DNA from: QKMZ01 sp012965515
GTDB lineage: Bacteria; Cyanobacteriota; Vampirovibrionia; Obscuribacterales; Obscuribacteraceae
Assembly: GCA_937879965.1 (NCBI GenBank)
Contig: CALFMP010000050.1
Span: 1 to 64,000, forward strand
Length of the DNA stretch: 64,000 nucleotides
Direction: 5' to 3'
The notes beneath the pieces were generated by a model, which worked only from the letters and a program-made list of their open reading frames with translations, was not told the DNA's origin and did no database searches. The position numbers and the translations under genes were made by a program. Below, piece after piece: positions 44,733 to 53,715 of this stretch (position 1 is its first letter; each line of letters starts with the position of its first letter).

Positions 44733-45902
44733 CTACTGTACTGCCGGTGATGTGGCGGAACCAACCGACTGCGCAGGCGGCTTTTGGCTTTGAGCGAGTT
44801 TCATCAGGCTATCGATATGGTCCATCAAATCGACACCCGTTTTTCCCGGGTCAAAATTCAACTTGAGATTCAATTGATTCAATCGGTCGAGCAAATGCAT
44901 TTTCGCACTTGTGTGACCAAAAACCTGTATCTCACACCAACCTACCTTTGTAAGCAGCTTTGCTGAGGCGGGAGGTGGAGTCGACGCCTTTAACAGGGGG
45001 TCATCCAACTGCTGCTCTATCTTTTGAGCCTCAATTGTTTGCTCCGGCGTCGGGCCTGCACTCTGAGGTGCGGTCATGCCGCCGAATGGAGGCATGCCCA
45101 TCATCCCGAAGCCTGTCATATTCAAAAGGGTGTTGCCGACGGCAGCCAGTTTAGCCAGTCCCGAGCCTCGATTCGGCTGACCGGCTTCCGGCGAGGAACC
45201 ATCCATTGCCGATCTCCCTTCACCGCCAAAAGGTTTCATATGCAGCTTCTTTTCAGCATATTGCTCCAAGGCATCGGTTCGATCGCTCAAATCCTGTCCG
45301 GTCGAGGGTTTGCCGAAAGCTTTGCACTCCAAACGGCTGAGCCTGTCAGCAAGTTGTTCACCCGCGTGGCTTTCTCCCAATATCTCTTTCTCAAGCGCCG
45401 TAACGTGGGGATAGTCGGACGTACCGCCAGAACTTGCGCCCGCCGCCGCGTTACTCGCACCAGAACTATCATCGGAGTCTCCACCGTCAAGTCGTTGGTC
45501 GGCTGCCGCCTCGCTCGAATACTCCGCTTTGAACGCGTTCTTGTGCAAAGTCTTCTCTGCATAGTCATACAATGCGTCAGTCCGGGCGCTCAAATCATCG
45601 CTGTCTGTAGCTTTGTTGAACACCTTGCGTTCCATGCGATCTAAGCGTGTGGACAAAGGCTCATACGCGAAGGTTTGCCCGAGAATAGCCTGCTCGATGG
45701 CGGTTACCCGTGGATAGGCGTCAGGCGCACTGTCACTCGGATCGCCATTCTTACTAGCCGCTGGCTTCGCCCCGGCCGTCGCAACTGACTGCACCGAAAC
45801 CGCCTTCACTCCGAACATCGCAATCGTCTCGGACGCAGGCACAGCAGACTGAGTGCTGGACAATAGCGCAATAGAAAACGCCACAAAGATTGCTGCTCGC
45901 AT
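44733..45902 (-). CDS. Exported protein with repeated LE-type units
   Basis: 389 residues from ATG 45902 (MRAAIFVAFSIALL). Signal peptide then three copies of an about 58-residue unit: AYPRVTAIEQAILGQTFAYE...RLDRMERKVFNK...DLSARTDALYDYAEK; DYPHVTALEKEILGESHAGE...RLSRLECKAFGK...DLSDRTDALEQYAEK; and a weaker KVGWCEIQVFGHTSA...RLNQLNLKL...DLMDHIDSLMK. Linkers are Gly/Ala/Ser-rich. The unit looks like a small helical binding module used in periplasmic or surface proteins; function unknown. Confidence 0.7.
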   Translation of the reverse strand: MRAAIFVAFSIALLSSTQSAVPASETIAMFGVKAVSVQSVATAGAKPAASKNGDPSDSAPDAYPRVTAIEQAILGQTFAYEPLSTRLDRMERKVFNKATDSDDLSARTDALYDYAEKTLHKNAFKAEYSSEAAADQRLDGGDSDDSSGASNAAAGASSGGTSDYPHVTALEKEILGESHAGEQLADRLSRLECKAFGKPSTGQDLSDRTDALEQYAEKKLHMKPFGGEGRSAMDGSSPEAGQPNRGSGLAKLAAVGNTLLNMTGFGMMGMPPFGGMTAPQSAGPTPEQTIEAQKIEQQLDDPLLKASTPPPASAKLLTKVGWCEIQVFGHTSAKMHLLDRLNQLNLKLNFDPGKTGVDLMDHIDSLMKLAQSQKPPAQSVGSATSPAVQ

Positions 45903-46113
45903 GAACAAACCTGCTTTTTGAATTACAGTGTCAACCCCGTACCGAATGGTAAGTCCTCTTCCCCATACGTGCCAGGTTTTTCATTTCATGATCGCGCAAA
46001 AGCCCATCTATCGAGCAATTGATGGGTTTATGTGGGAAACCGTGTTCTTCATAATTCAATTTGGGCCTATGGTCTAGCAAGATCGTCCCTTTATTGCACA
46101 ACCTCCGACAAAA

Positions 46114-47085
46114 ATGTGGCCAGGCGTTTCAGGCGAGCAATTCGCTGAAAATTCCGATCAACAGGGCAAAAGCCCTGATAAAACCAATCCACTTGCAGAA
46201 GAAAGCTCCATGCTTCTTGCTCAAGGAGGACCATCCCGCCGCGGCCGACCGGAGCCCAATCGCCAGCAGCCGGAGCCAATCGGCGTCGCGACAATGAATT
46301 CGGACGGGACAATTGTTCTCAATCTTCATCACCATGGCACTGTCGACGCCGATGCGGAGCTGATCTACGACCGCAACGATAAACAGTACAAAGAAATCGC
46401 CGACCACCTAGGCGGTTTACGACCGGGCGAAGTGAAAGCCGTCATGCCATGGTCTGACCAGATCCAGCGGCAAGATATAACTACCCCGCCGAGTGATGCG
46501 CCAGCGCCGGCGCCAAAACCCAAAGTAGCGCCAACAACGAGTTTTACCGACACAGTCAACGATACATACAACGCCTTGCCGCAGAACGTTCGAGATTCGC
46601 TCGCAAAAGATGGCGTGAAGGTTATAGCAACTGACAAAGTCACAGACGTGATGCCGGAACTGGCTGGACAAAAGCCGCGCGGTTGGCCTCCAGGCAGCAG
46701 CTGGGATGACGTCGACGGCGCCTATGACACGACGGGAAAACGCATTATCGTTGCGGAAAGACAAAACAGCACGAAGCCACGCAGCAATGACGTAGCAGGT
46801 CTGACACGCCACGAAACCGGACACGCAGTCGACCGCTTGCACAACTTCTCGGACCAACAGATTTTCAAAACTCCTTATGACCGAGAGGCTGCAGCGGTAC
46901 CGCCAGCTGATGCGCAAGCTCTCGATTACTTCTTACAGAAAGGCGATGCAGGGCGGGAAGAAACGTTTGCCGAAACATTCGCGATCATCAATGGCGGAGC
47001 GACGACGAAAAATAGAGAAACCCTTCTGAAAAAGGACTTCCCTGATACGATCAAGGTTGTGACCGACCAAATCAAGAATCTGTAG
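46114..47085 (+). CDS. Anthrax-lethal-factor-like (ATLF) zinc metalloprotease
   Basis: 323 residues. A C-terminal zincin domain: HETGH at 233-237 in AGLTRHETGHAVDRLHNF, then REETFAETFA (281-290) giving the downstream Glu ligand. HExxH plus (E)xFAExFA is the pattern of ATLF-like proteases. An N-terminal domain (56-114: IGVATMNSDGTIVLNL...YKEIADHLGGLRPGE) also occurs alone in the next gene. A Pro-rich linker joins the two. No signal peptide is seen and the start is uncertain (no clear SD). It may be a secreted toxin-like protease, which is inference. Confidence 0.7.
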   Translation: MWPGVSGEQFAENSDQQGKSPDKTNPLAEESSMLLAQGGPSRRGRPEPNRQQPEPIGVATMNSDGTIVLNLHHHGTVDADAELIYDRNDKQYKEIADHLGGLRPGEVKAVMPWSDQIQRQDITTPPSDAPAPAPKPKVAPTTSFTDTVNDTYNALPQNVRDSLAKDGVKVIATDKVTDVMPELAGQKPRGWPPGSSWDDVDGAYDTTGKRIIVAERQNSTKPRSNDVAGLTRHETGHAVDRLHNFSDQQIFKTPYDREAAAVPPADAQALDYFLQKGDAGREETFAETFAIINGGATTKNRETLLKKDFPDTIKVVTDQIKNL

Positions 47086-47114
47086 AACAAAATCACTCTA
47101 AATGGAACAGCGAA

Positions 47115-47330
47115 GTGCCTGATTCTGAGAGCGAAGACGAATACATCGGAACCGCGTGGATCACCGAAGACGGCACCATTGAGATGAAACTGCGCGCCGT
47201 CGGACCAGGCATATACGGCGTCGGCAAACTTTCATATCCGAAGACGCATCCAAACTACGCCGAAATTCAACAGCATCTCGGACCCATGAAACCCGGGGAA
47301 GAAGTGCTTGTCCGCCCGTTTCCCGACTAA
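47115..47330 (+). CDS. Small protein matching the N-terminal domain of the ATLF-like protease
   Basis: 71 residues from a GTG 29 nt after the protease stop. Sequence IGTAWITEDGTIEMKL...YAEIQQHLGPMKPGEEVLVRPFPD aligns along its whole length with residues 56-114 of the preceding protein. It could be a regulatory or inhibitory partner, or an adaptor recognising the same ligand. The GTG start and weak SD suggest coupling to upstream translation. Confidence 0.6.
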   Translation: MPDSESEDEYIGTAWITEDGTIEMKLRAVGPGIYGVGKLSYPKTHPNYAEIQQHLGPMKPGEEVLVRPFPD

Positions 47331-47332
47331 TG

Positions 47333-47356
47333 GGGCGATGCCATGCATCGCCCGGT
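47333..47356. repeat. Palindromic repeat copy, GGGCGATGC type
   Basis: GGGGCGATGCCATGCATCGC with CCGG directly after the small gene ending at 47330, between convergent genes. Confidence 0.7.
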
Positions 47357-47396
47357 CTTTAGCAGTGAATATTGTATGCGCTCTTTTGAAAGCGAC

Positions 47397-48065
47397 CTAC
47401 TCATGGAAGTAAGCCCAAACGCCAACAGGCTCCACCCATCCCCCGGGCCGTTCTCCATATTTTTCTGATGGTCGGTAGAAAAACTCGTCCCAGTTCAAAA
47501 CACCCAAGCCGCAGTCCACTCGCAATTCCCAAGAATCCGGTTCATCCATTAATCGCTCGTAGCGAAATTCTGGATAGGCTCCGATACCAGTTGACGGAAT
47601 CTGCGGAATGTACTTGGGAACAAGATCTTCCAACTCCGCAGGGGGCGCCTTTCTCTCAGCTTCAAATCTCTTGATTGCTGCAATTAGAGGCTTGGTTCGT
47701 TCAGCCATCTGTTTAAAGCCATTTAGTCGAACAAAATGGGACAAGCTGATACCAGGCAGCGAAAACAGCAGGGAGATTACACAAGCGATCCAAACGAGTC
47801 CAACAGTTCTTCGCGTTCCACGGAAAAGCATCAAAGTGAGTGCTGGAACCAATCCAAGCAAAGCAAACAAAAACGAGAAGACAAACAAGATCATCTGCAG
47901 AAGGCAAAACCAGCCTGAAATAGCTCCTGGCAGGCTGGACATAACGATTAGTTCGCAGACCACCGGAAAGAAACCAATTGCAATTCCTATTCCAATCGCA
48001 GTGAACAAGGGACGATCGAATAGGTTTTGAACAGCAACAGGAATTGAACCGTATGTTGGGGACAT
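47397..48065 (-). CDS. Membrane protein with pilin-G-like C-terminal segment
   Basis: 222 residues. Three hydrophobic helices (about 20-42, 50-78, 88-108), then a soluble tail with KPLIAAIKRFEAERKAPPAELEDLVPKYIPQIP, a pattern seen in type II secretion pseudopilins and related periplasmic domains (I-x-x-I-x-x-Y/F...P-x-x-L-x-x-LVPKYI). Not a prepilin itself, since no leader motif is present. Function unknown. Confidence 0.6.
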   Translation of the reverse strand: MSPTYGSIPVAVQNLFDRPLFTAIGIGIAIGFFPVVCELIVMSSLPGAISGWFCLLQMILFVFSFLFALLGLVPALTLMLFRGTRRTVGLVWIACVISLLFSLPGISLSHFVRLNGFKQMAERTKPLIAAIKRFEAERKAPPAELEDLVPKYIPQIPSTGIGAYPEFRYERLMDEPDSWELRVDCGLGVLNWDEFFYRPSEKYGERPGGWVEPVGVWAYFHE

Positions 48066-48156
48066 TGTTAGGTTGCGCAGCTGATAATAATTCCATTCTA
48101 GCGAACCATCTGAAATCAGGTTCTACTACATCACTTCGTAATGCAAACGCAAAAAG

Positions 48157-48199
48157 GAAAAGCACAGAAAAAACCCAAGGGTCTTCTCCGTGCTTTCCC
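48157..48199 (-). terminator. Hairpin after the acyltransferase gene
   Basis: Arms AAAGCAC (48159-48165) and GTGCTTT (48190-48196) with further pairing inside (ACCC/GGGT). On the minus strand it follows the gene ending at 48287 by about 90 bp. Confidence 0.5.
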
Positions 48200-48286
48200 A
48201 GATGCAGTGCGGCTTACCGAAGAACACTGGCAAGCGAACACTGCATTTCGCGTCGTGCTAGAAACGCACGAGCGCAGCCCTTCGCC

Positions 48287-49192
48287 TTACGCAGCCTGAG
48301 CCTTGTCGACTTCCACCTGAATGGCGGCGCGCAGAACTTCAGTCGCCTCGTGAATGTCGGCGGGCAAGTCCTTCAGCGGAATGGGCTTGCCGACGACCAC
48401 AGTGGCGCCGTAGTTCTTGGTGACGATCTTCGTGGGCTCACCAGGCTGCGGGTTGGTCACTTTCGACACCCACACGCGGAAGCCTGCAAAGCCGATCAGG
48501 CGGAGCAGGAAGCCCGGGAAGTTGATGGAGTTCGCCACGCGATGTCCCCAAGTAGCACGCTTGGGATCGCGATGGTAGACGATGCCGATAGGCAGTGCAG
48601 CGAGCTCTTCCTTCGGCACGCTTTCACCGGCACGATTCAGAATGCGAATCCAGCCGGTACGAAACTCCTCCTTCCGGAGCACGTTATCGCGGGCGAGGAT
48701 GCCCTGCGGGAACATGAGGAAGGCTTTGTCGTGCGTAAGGATTTTCGCACCAGCTTCGATAACGGCTTCAGCTCCGGCTTTCCCCTTCGCTTTGCCGCGT
48801 TCGCCATCGACCGCACAAAATCCTACCCAGGCAGCGAGCGCCGAGCGGATACCGGAGACCTCGCTGGCGACAGCCAACTGCCGGTAGGCATAGGGCAGAG
48901 CTCGCGTGGTGACTGCGAAGTCGAATTCGAATTGGTGGTTCGGGACAACGATAAGTCGCCCCGGGTAACGGGCATTTTCGCGGCCGATCACCTTGACCGG
49001 ACCGACCACGAGAAAGCATCCCAGCTTTGTTGCAAGCCGGTAAGCGAGAGTACCGAAGAAAGTCGGAGGCGGAGGCAGATAGCCACCTTTCGCCATCTTC
49101 TTCCCTTCATTCATCCAGAAGCGGACGCGGTACGCGATAAAACCAACGGCCACCAGAGCGAGGCCGATAGAGATAATCATGGTCAGGTTCAT
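48287..49192 (-). CDS. PlsC-like 1-acylglycerol-phosphate acyltransferase
   Basis: 301 residues from ATG 49192 with AGGGA upstream. N-terminal membrane helix (5-22), then acyltransferase motif I NHQFEFD (H86-x4-D91) and motif III-like FPQG (161-164; usually FPEG), plus PIGIVYHRD. The family transfers an acyl chain to lysophosphatidic acid or a similar acceptor at the inner membrane. The Gln in FPQG is an uncommon change. GC-richer codon usage than the surroundings, like the next two genes upstream. Confidence 0.75.
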   Translation of the reverse strand: MNLTMIISIGLALVAVGFIAYRVRFWMNEGKKMAKGGYLPPPPTFFGTLAYRLATKLGCFLVVGPVKVIGRENARYPGRLIVVPNHQFEFDFAVTTRALPYAYRQLAVASEVSGIRSALAAWVGFCAVDGERGKAKGKAGAEAVIEAGAKILTHDKAFLMFPQGILARDNVLRKEEFRTGWIRILNRAGESVPKEELAALPIGIVYHRDPKRATWGHRVANSINFPGFLLRLIGFAGFRVWVSKVTNPQPGEPTKIVTKNYGATVVVGKPIPLKDLPADIHEATEVLRAAIQVEVDKAQAA

Positions 49193-49314
49193 TTTTTTTC
49201 CCTGTGGGAAGCGGCAGCACCGCCCCTCGCGCTCGGAGAAGTACCGAGTCGAGGAGCGGCACCACACGCTCGTTCATGTTCAGAAAACGCAAGCACAATT
49301 GCTGCGTCCAATGC

Positions 49315-49392
49315 GGGCGATGCATGGCATCGCCCCTACAGTTCTCGCAAGCGGGCGATGCGAGCCGCGAAGCCAAACGATGCATGGCATCG
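49315..49392. repeat. Two palindromic repeat copies
   Basis: GCGGGCGATGCATGGCATCG with CCCCTAC (49315-49341) and a broken copy GGGCGATGCGAGCC...GATGCATGGCATCGC (49363-49392) between the acyltransferase and lysozyme genes. Confidence 0.7.
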
Positions 49393-49423
49393 CTTCAGGT
49401 TCGTGACTGCATCGTCCTCCTCA

Positions 49424-50194
49424 TCAACCGCGCTTGCGGCGCCCGTTGACGAGGTCGTTGAGGGCGAAGTAGATCGAGCTGGCGATGCGACGCCAACCAG
49501 TTCCGCCCGGCTTGCGCACAGGCAGATGCCTCACGGCATGCGCAGGAACCTTGATGCGTTCAAGGTCTGCCTCGTTGCCGTTGAAGTAGTTCATGTCGAC
49601 CTTTTGGTCTTTGATACCGTCGATGGTACCGTTCTCGCTCCACTGCCAGAAATCCCAGCGCGTCCAGGGGGCTGGAACACGCGGGTTCTGTTGGGCGGTG
49701 TAGTGCGCCAGCCAGAGGATGTACGCGGCGAGGGTGTCGTCACCCTTCAGCACGTCAGTGGCAAACGATGGGCTGAGGTAGATAATCGGCTTCACGCCGA
49801 GTTTCTGCTCAACACCGCGCTGCCAGCCATTGACGAGGTCAAGGCGCTGCTTGATGGAAAGGTGATTCCAGAATGACGGCACTTCCACGTCGAGCACGGG
49901 CGGCAGATCACCTGCTTCCAGGCTGCCGACGGTGTTGCAGAAGTTGTCGATCTGGGCTTGCAGAGGCACGTCTGTTCGGAAGAAGTGATATGCACCCCGC
50001 GGGATGCCCTTCTCCTTCAGCTCACGCCAGTTGCGTGCGAACATCGGGTCGACCCAGGTACGTCCCTCGGTCGCTTTGATGAACGCGAACTTGCATCCGG
50101 CCGCCTTCACTTTCGCCCAGTCGACCGTGCCCTGATAGCGCGAGACATCGATGCCGAACAAACGTGCGGCACCGGCATTGCGGGTGTCAGTCAT
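49424..50194 (-). CDS. GH25-family lysozyme (N-acetylmuramidase)
   Basis: 256 residues. GH25 marks in order: FGIDVSRYQGTVDW with the conserved Asp (residue 15), FAFIKATEG, GAYHFF, PPVLDVE (catalytic Asp-x-Glu), IIYLSPSF, LWLAHYT, DFWQWS and VDMNYFNG. These enzymes cut the muramic-acid-GlcNAc bond of peptidoglycan. No signal peptide, as in phage endolysins. C-terminal 40 residues (PVRKPGGTGWRR...) are basic. AAGGAA precedes ATG. The upstream neighbour on the same strand is a small membrane protein, giving a lysin plus membrane-protein pair. Confidence 0.9.
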   Translation of the reverse strand: MTDTRNAGAARLFGIDVSRYQGTVDWAKVKAAGCKFAFIKATEGRTWVDPMFARNWRELKEKGIPRGAYHFFRTDVPLQAQIDNFCNTVGSLEAGDLPPVLDVEVPSFWNHLSIKQRLDLVNGWQRGVEQKLGVKPIIYLSPSFATDVLKGDDTLAAYILWLAHYTAQQNPRVPAPWTRWDFWQWSENGTIDGIKDQKVDMNYFNGNEADLERIKVPAHAVRHLPVRKPGGTGWRRIASSIYFALNDLVNGRRKRG

Positions 50195-50226
50195 GGTGCT
50201 GTTTCCTTGTTGAAACTATTGCTGCA

Positions 50227-50700
50227 TCACTCGCGCCCGAGAATGACTTTCTCGAACAGCGGGATGACGAGCGTGGTGAAGATCAGCAGGACGGTTCCAT
50301 ACACAGGCCGGTAGATGTCCGGCCAGGTGGCGGCAAAAGGACCGCCCAGTGCAAAGACCCAAACTGTGAACGCCACCAGTGCTGCCACCGCATGAAACGT
50401 GCGCTTTGCCTGCAGGCTGGGCGGGGGCGGTGAAGAAGGACGATACACAGCATAGAGCGGTGCCAAAATCAGAAGACCCACAAACACACCCCACTGGAGG
50501 TAGAGGTTGTGAGGGATGATCTGATCGCGGATGATGCCATCGAGCGCGACGAACGCGGCGACAATATCACCTGGCACGTATTTGAGCAGCTTCTCGAAAT
50601 AGGTGTCTTCACGACCGCCATCGGCGGCGCCTCTATTTCGACCGTTTCCGGGAGGAGTAGGCTGCCTGTTGTCCTCCCCGGGGTTATTGGGGTTGGGCAT
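50227..50700 (-). CDS. Small membrane protein upstream of lysozyme
   Basis: 157 residues. Polar Pro/Gly/Asn-rich N-terminus (1-32), then about three to four hydrophobic helices (LYLQWGVFVGLLILAPL; AVAALVAFTVWVFALGG; YGTVLLIFTTLVIPLF). GGGAGAA lies before ATG. Its place 32 nt before the lysozyme start recalls holin-endolysin order, but it does not show a recognised holin signature. Confidence 0.6.
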   Translation of the reverse strand: MPNPNNPGEDNRQPTPPGNGRNRGAADGGREDTYFEKLLKYVPGDIVAAFVALDGIIRDQIIPHNLYLQWGVFVGLLILAPLYAVYRPSSPPPPSLQAKRTFHAVAALVAFTVWVFALGGPFAATWPDIYRPVYGTVLLIFTTLVIPLFEKVILGRE

Positions 50701-51172
50701 AGAATTCTCCCAGTTGGTTGTTCGATCGTTGGCTCACCGTCAGGCCATGCAGCCAAGACTAAATTCTCGGGACGGTGAAAACCTCCTTTCGGGTAAGTTA
50801 CATGCGGAATTAAGGGTTGCTCTCAGCACGAAAACACAGACGACTTGCCCACTTTCCTCGCGCGCGGACATTCTTCGTCAAAAGACGAAGAAACAAGAGC
50901 GCAATAGGTTATGTGCCTAGGAGGAGGGAGGTGAAAGAGTGACCTGTTTTTCTTGAAAATGCTGAGAAAGTAACACTGGACCTTAGTGAAGTTAAAAGGG
51001 CAAAATAAAGTCTTCAAGTCTTTAGCTAGATACTTTGAATCTTAAACTTTGCACGGATAAGACAAATTTGGGCACGTGCGAGAAGCCAAGATAAAACAGC
51101 TGCGCCAATACTTGCAGTTTGTTGAAAACGTAAAGAGCCATTGTTAAGCGAGAAAACGCCTCGGAGGGCAAC
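50701..51172. other. Divergent intergenic region before allantoicase
   Basis: About 470 bp. It should hold promoters for the membrane-protein/lysozyme pair (minus) and allantoicase (plus). AGGAGGGAGG at 50920-50933 is purine-rich but not followed by a gene. No repeat or RNA recognised. Confidence 0.5.
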
Positions 51173-52198
51173 ATGGAGCGCAACTTCAATCTGGAACCAG
51201 CCGTTTTTGCAGACCTTGTAGATGTCGCTCAAGAGCGGTTGGGAGGCAAGGTCCTCTTTGCATCCGATGAGTTTTTTGCCCCTAAAGAGTCACTTATAAA
51301 ACCAGGTCGCAGCGAATTCACGCCCGCGACATTTAGCGAAACAGGACAGATCTATGACGGCTGGGAAACGAGACGAAAAGGCGGCCGCAGCGGCATGGAT
51401 TTTGCCATCGTCGAACTCGGTGTTCAATGTGTAATCAGAGGCATCGACATCGACACCAATCATTTCTTGGGTAACCACCCTCCTTATGCAGCACTCGATG
51501 CACTTCGCTATGACCCGGTTCACCGAGACATTGCCAAGATTTCCAAAGAGGATGCGCAGTGGCAAGAAGTTTTGCATCGAGTGCCACTCAAACAAGGCTG
51601 CCAGAACATTTTTTCAGTATGCAGCCCAGAGATCTGGCAGGCCGTGAGACTTCGCATCTATCCTGATGGTGGAGTGGCCAGATTGCGAGTCTTTGGTGAA
51701 GTGCGCATGGATTGGGCTTCTATACCGCAAAAAACAATTACAGATCTCGCACTGATCACCCACGGCGGCAGCGTAGTTGCTTGCAATGACATGTTCTTCG
51801 GCAACAAGGACAACCTCATCTACCCCGGTCGCGGCATTAACATGGGTGATGGATGGGAAACAAAGCGCAGGCGTGAAGAGGGAAATGATTGGGTGATTGT
51901 AAAACTCGGCACAGCCGGAACAGTCGACAACGTCGAAATCGACACCAACCACTTCAAAGGAAACGCTCCGAAAGAGGCATGGGTAGACTGCCTGCACGCA
52001 CCAGCCAGTCGCGTTGACTATCTAACCTGGCCGGATTACGACTGGAAACCTCTGATTGCGAAAACGGAAACACAACCGCATCATCAGCATCATTTCGACA
52101 GTAGCAAAGTACTCTTCAAAGGTCCTATCACCCACATTCGATTGAACATCAACAATGGCGGCGTCAGCCGCTTGCGCGTCAACGGATATCACATCTAG
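51173..52198 (+). CDS. alc: Allantoicase
   Basis: 341 residues, full length for the family. Two homologous jelly-roll halves are visible: DGWETRRKGGRSGMDFAIVELG...GIDIDTNHFLGNHP and DGWETKRRREEGNDWVIVKLG...VEIDTNHFKGNAP, each with LRIYPDGGVARLRVFGE or IRLNINNGGVSRLRVNGY at the end. Allantoicase splits allantoate into ureidoglycolate and urea in purine breakdown. No other allantoin gene is nearby, so the pathway genes must be elsewhere. Followed by a terminator built from a repeat element. Confidence 0.95.
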   Translation: MERNFNLEPAVFADLVDVAQERLGGKVLFASDEFFAPKESLIKPGRSEFTPATFSETGQIYDGWETRRKGGRSGMDFAIVELGVQCVIRGIDIDTNHFLGNHPPYAALDALRYDPVHRDIAKISKEDAQWQEVLHRVPLKQGCQNIFSVCSPEIWQAVRLRIYPDGGVARLRVFGEVRMDWASIPQKTITDLALITHGGSVVACNDMFFGNKDNLIYPGRGINMGDGWETKRRREEGNDWVIVKLGTAGTVDNVEIDTNHFKGNAPKEAWVDCLHAPASRVDYLTWPDYDWKPLIAKTETQPHHQHHFDSSKVLFKGPITHIRLNINNGGVSRLRVNGYHI

Positions 52199-52212
52199 AA
52201 CATCGTGGGGGG

Positions 52213-52237
52213 GGGCGCGTTGCACACGCCCTTTTTT
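52213..52237 (+). terminator. Terminator formed by a repeat element
   Basis: GGGCGCGT-tgc-ACACGCCC (one mismatch) followed by TTTTTT, 15 bp after the allantoicase stop. The stem is a copy of the intergenic palindrome family. Confidence 0.8.
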
Positions 52238-52305
52238 CGGTCGGTCCGCAGCTTGCCGCCCGGCGTCGGCGAGCCGCCAACACACCTACCATTCGTCGAA
52301 TAGAA

Positions 52306-53388
52306 CTAGCGCCTAGAATTGATTTCCCAACCGCGCATGATGCCGGCCAATTCCCATGATGTTTGGTGCTCGCCTGCTTCAGAACCACCGAGAATTCCAA
52401 CGCGTTTTGCCCATGCATAGCCCGCTCCGATAGTTGCCCATGCCGGTGCAGTCACATAGCGATTTGTGGAAACTTCGGTGGTCCCAAAATCCATCGTATC
52501 GGCGGCAACCCGCTTCGATACCTCAAAGAAGTGCTCAGAAGCAGCGAGATCAGGATCCAACTCGCGGCCTTGCATGTGCTTGGGCAGACTATTCGCATGT
52601 GCTACAAGACCGTTTCTCAACATGAATAATCGATCGTATGCAATCTCTTCTTGCTGCAACGGATCCAAAGTCAACTTCTGCGCTTCAGTTTCTGCCAGTG
52701 CAACCAGAAGTGCAGTGCGGCGATCTTCGGTTTTCGCAGTTCCATCGCGTGGAATTTGTTGATCCAACCAAAGCATAGTTTTCATAACATCATCCGGCGT
52801 ATCGTACATTTTCTTCAAAACGCCATTGCGCAAGCCGTTTTCCACTTGATTGAAATTGACAGCATCCACCTCATTCACCGCAGCTCCAACATGATCGAGC
52901 ACGGCAGCGGGCAGCAAGATATCGTGCATAACACCAGCAAAAACAGCTTCCGTTGCGCTTGTAGAGTTCCGCTCGGCATCGCTCCAATATTCGCGAGCAT
53001 CTTTAGCGGCTTGAACCGTATCAACAACTGCATTCATCGCTCTACCCCATGCGTACATCGCAAATCCAGTCAGCCCGCCTTCATTCACCGCTTCATCCTG
53101 ATATTCATTCCAATAATCTCGCGCCGTGCCAAGCGCTCCAGTGTCACGAGAATCTACTGTTTGAGCCGCTTTCGGCATCTTTACTGCTGCTTCGAGAGCA
53201 CTCGAGTCTGCGACAATTTCCATATCAGGAAGGTAAGCTTCGGACGCTGCATTGCCCGACCGCATCTCAGTCAAAGCCGTTCTCTGGCTGTTTACGGAAA
53301 CATCACCGTACGCAGAAGTGAAATCTATATTGCGTAATTCGGCAGCGCTACGCTCGACGCCTGCGGGCGTCACTTGGTCTAGGGTCAT
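52306..53388 (-). CDS. Hypothetical protein
   Basis: 360 residues, mainly helical, acidic. An Ala/Val-rich amphipathic stretch lies around 110-170 (GFAMYAWGRAMNAVVDTV; EAVFAGVMHDILLPAAVLDHVGAAV). No signal peptide or known motif. The CTTACTAAAGG leader motif ends 11 nt before the start, so the AAAGG may also serve as ribosome site. It diverges from the GH16-like gene at 53758, which has the same motif. Confidence 0.6.
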   Translation of the reverse strand: MTLDQVTPAGVERSAAELRNIDFTSAYGDVSVNSQRTALTEMRSGNAASEAYLPDMEIVADSSALEAAVKMPKAAQTVDSRDTGALGTARDYWNEYQDEAVNEGGLTGFAMYAWGRAMNAVVDTVQAAKDAREYWSDAERNSTSATEAVFAGVMHDILLPAAVLDHVGAAVNEVDAVNFNQVENGLRNGVLKKMYDTPDDVMKTMLWLDQQIPRDGTAKTEDRRTALLVALAETEAQKLTLDPLQQEEIAYDRLFMLRNGLVAHANSLPKHMQGRELDPDLAASEHFFEVSKRVAADTMDFGTTEVSTNRYVTAPAWATIGAGYAWAKRVGILGGSEAGEHQTSWELAGIMRGWEINSRR

Positions 53389-53398
53389 GGGGAAAGAC

Positions 53399-53408
53399 CT
53401 TTAGTAAG
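53399..53408 (-). promoter_or_regulatory. CTTACTAAAG leader motif (copy 3)
   Basis: Minus-strand CTTACTAAAG, 11 nt before the start at 53388; the same decamer core as copies 1 and 2 except its last base. Confidence 0.45.
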
Positions 53409-53715
53409 TAAAATCGGGGGTAAGTCGCCTGAGCGTTCAGGCTCGTGGGGAAACAATAGCGGCGACTCGTGACAAAGTATGGGCGTTTTTTGGCAGAAAC
53501 GTTTTCAAAAATGGCCGCTCCGTTATTTTTCTGCCACAATCAAAATCCCGAAACCCAATCTGGGCCGTTGTCACAAGCCCGTCATAGTTGGGCGATATCA
53601 TCGCCGACAATCGCTCCTTCGACACTATATAAATCCGCCCGCCGGCACGCCGGCCCCTTTCGCACCTAGAAGGTGCTCAATTGCCACGCAAAGCGCGGCA
53701 GTTTTGCGCCGACTA

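Noticed and set aside
48044..49876. 610-codon plus-strand open frame
   Set aside because: Antisense to the acyltransferase and lysozyme genes, which have clear motifs; long only because GC-rich codons leave few stops.
49424..50700. Prophage remnant
   Set aside because: Only the lysozyme and a membrane protein are phage-like; no capsid, terminase, integrase or attachment site is visible.
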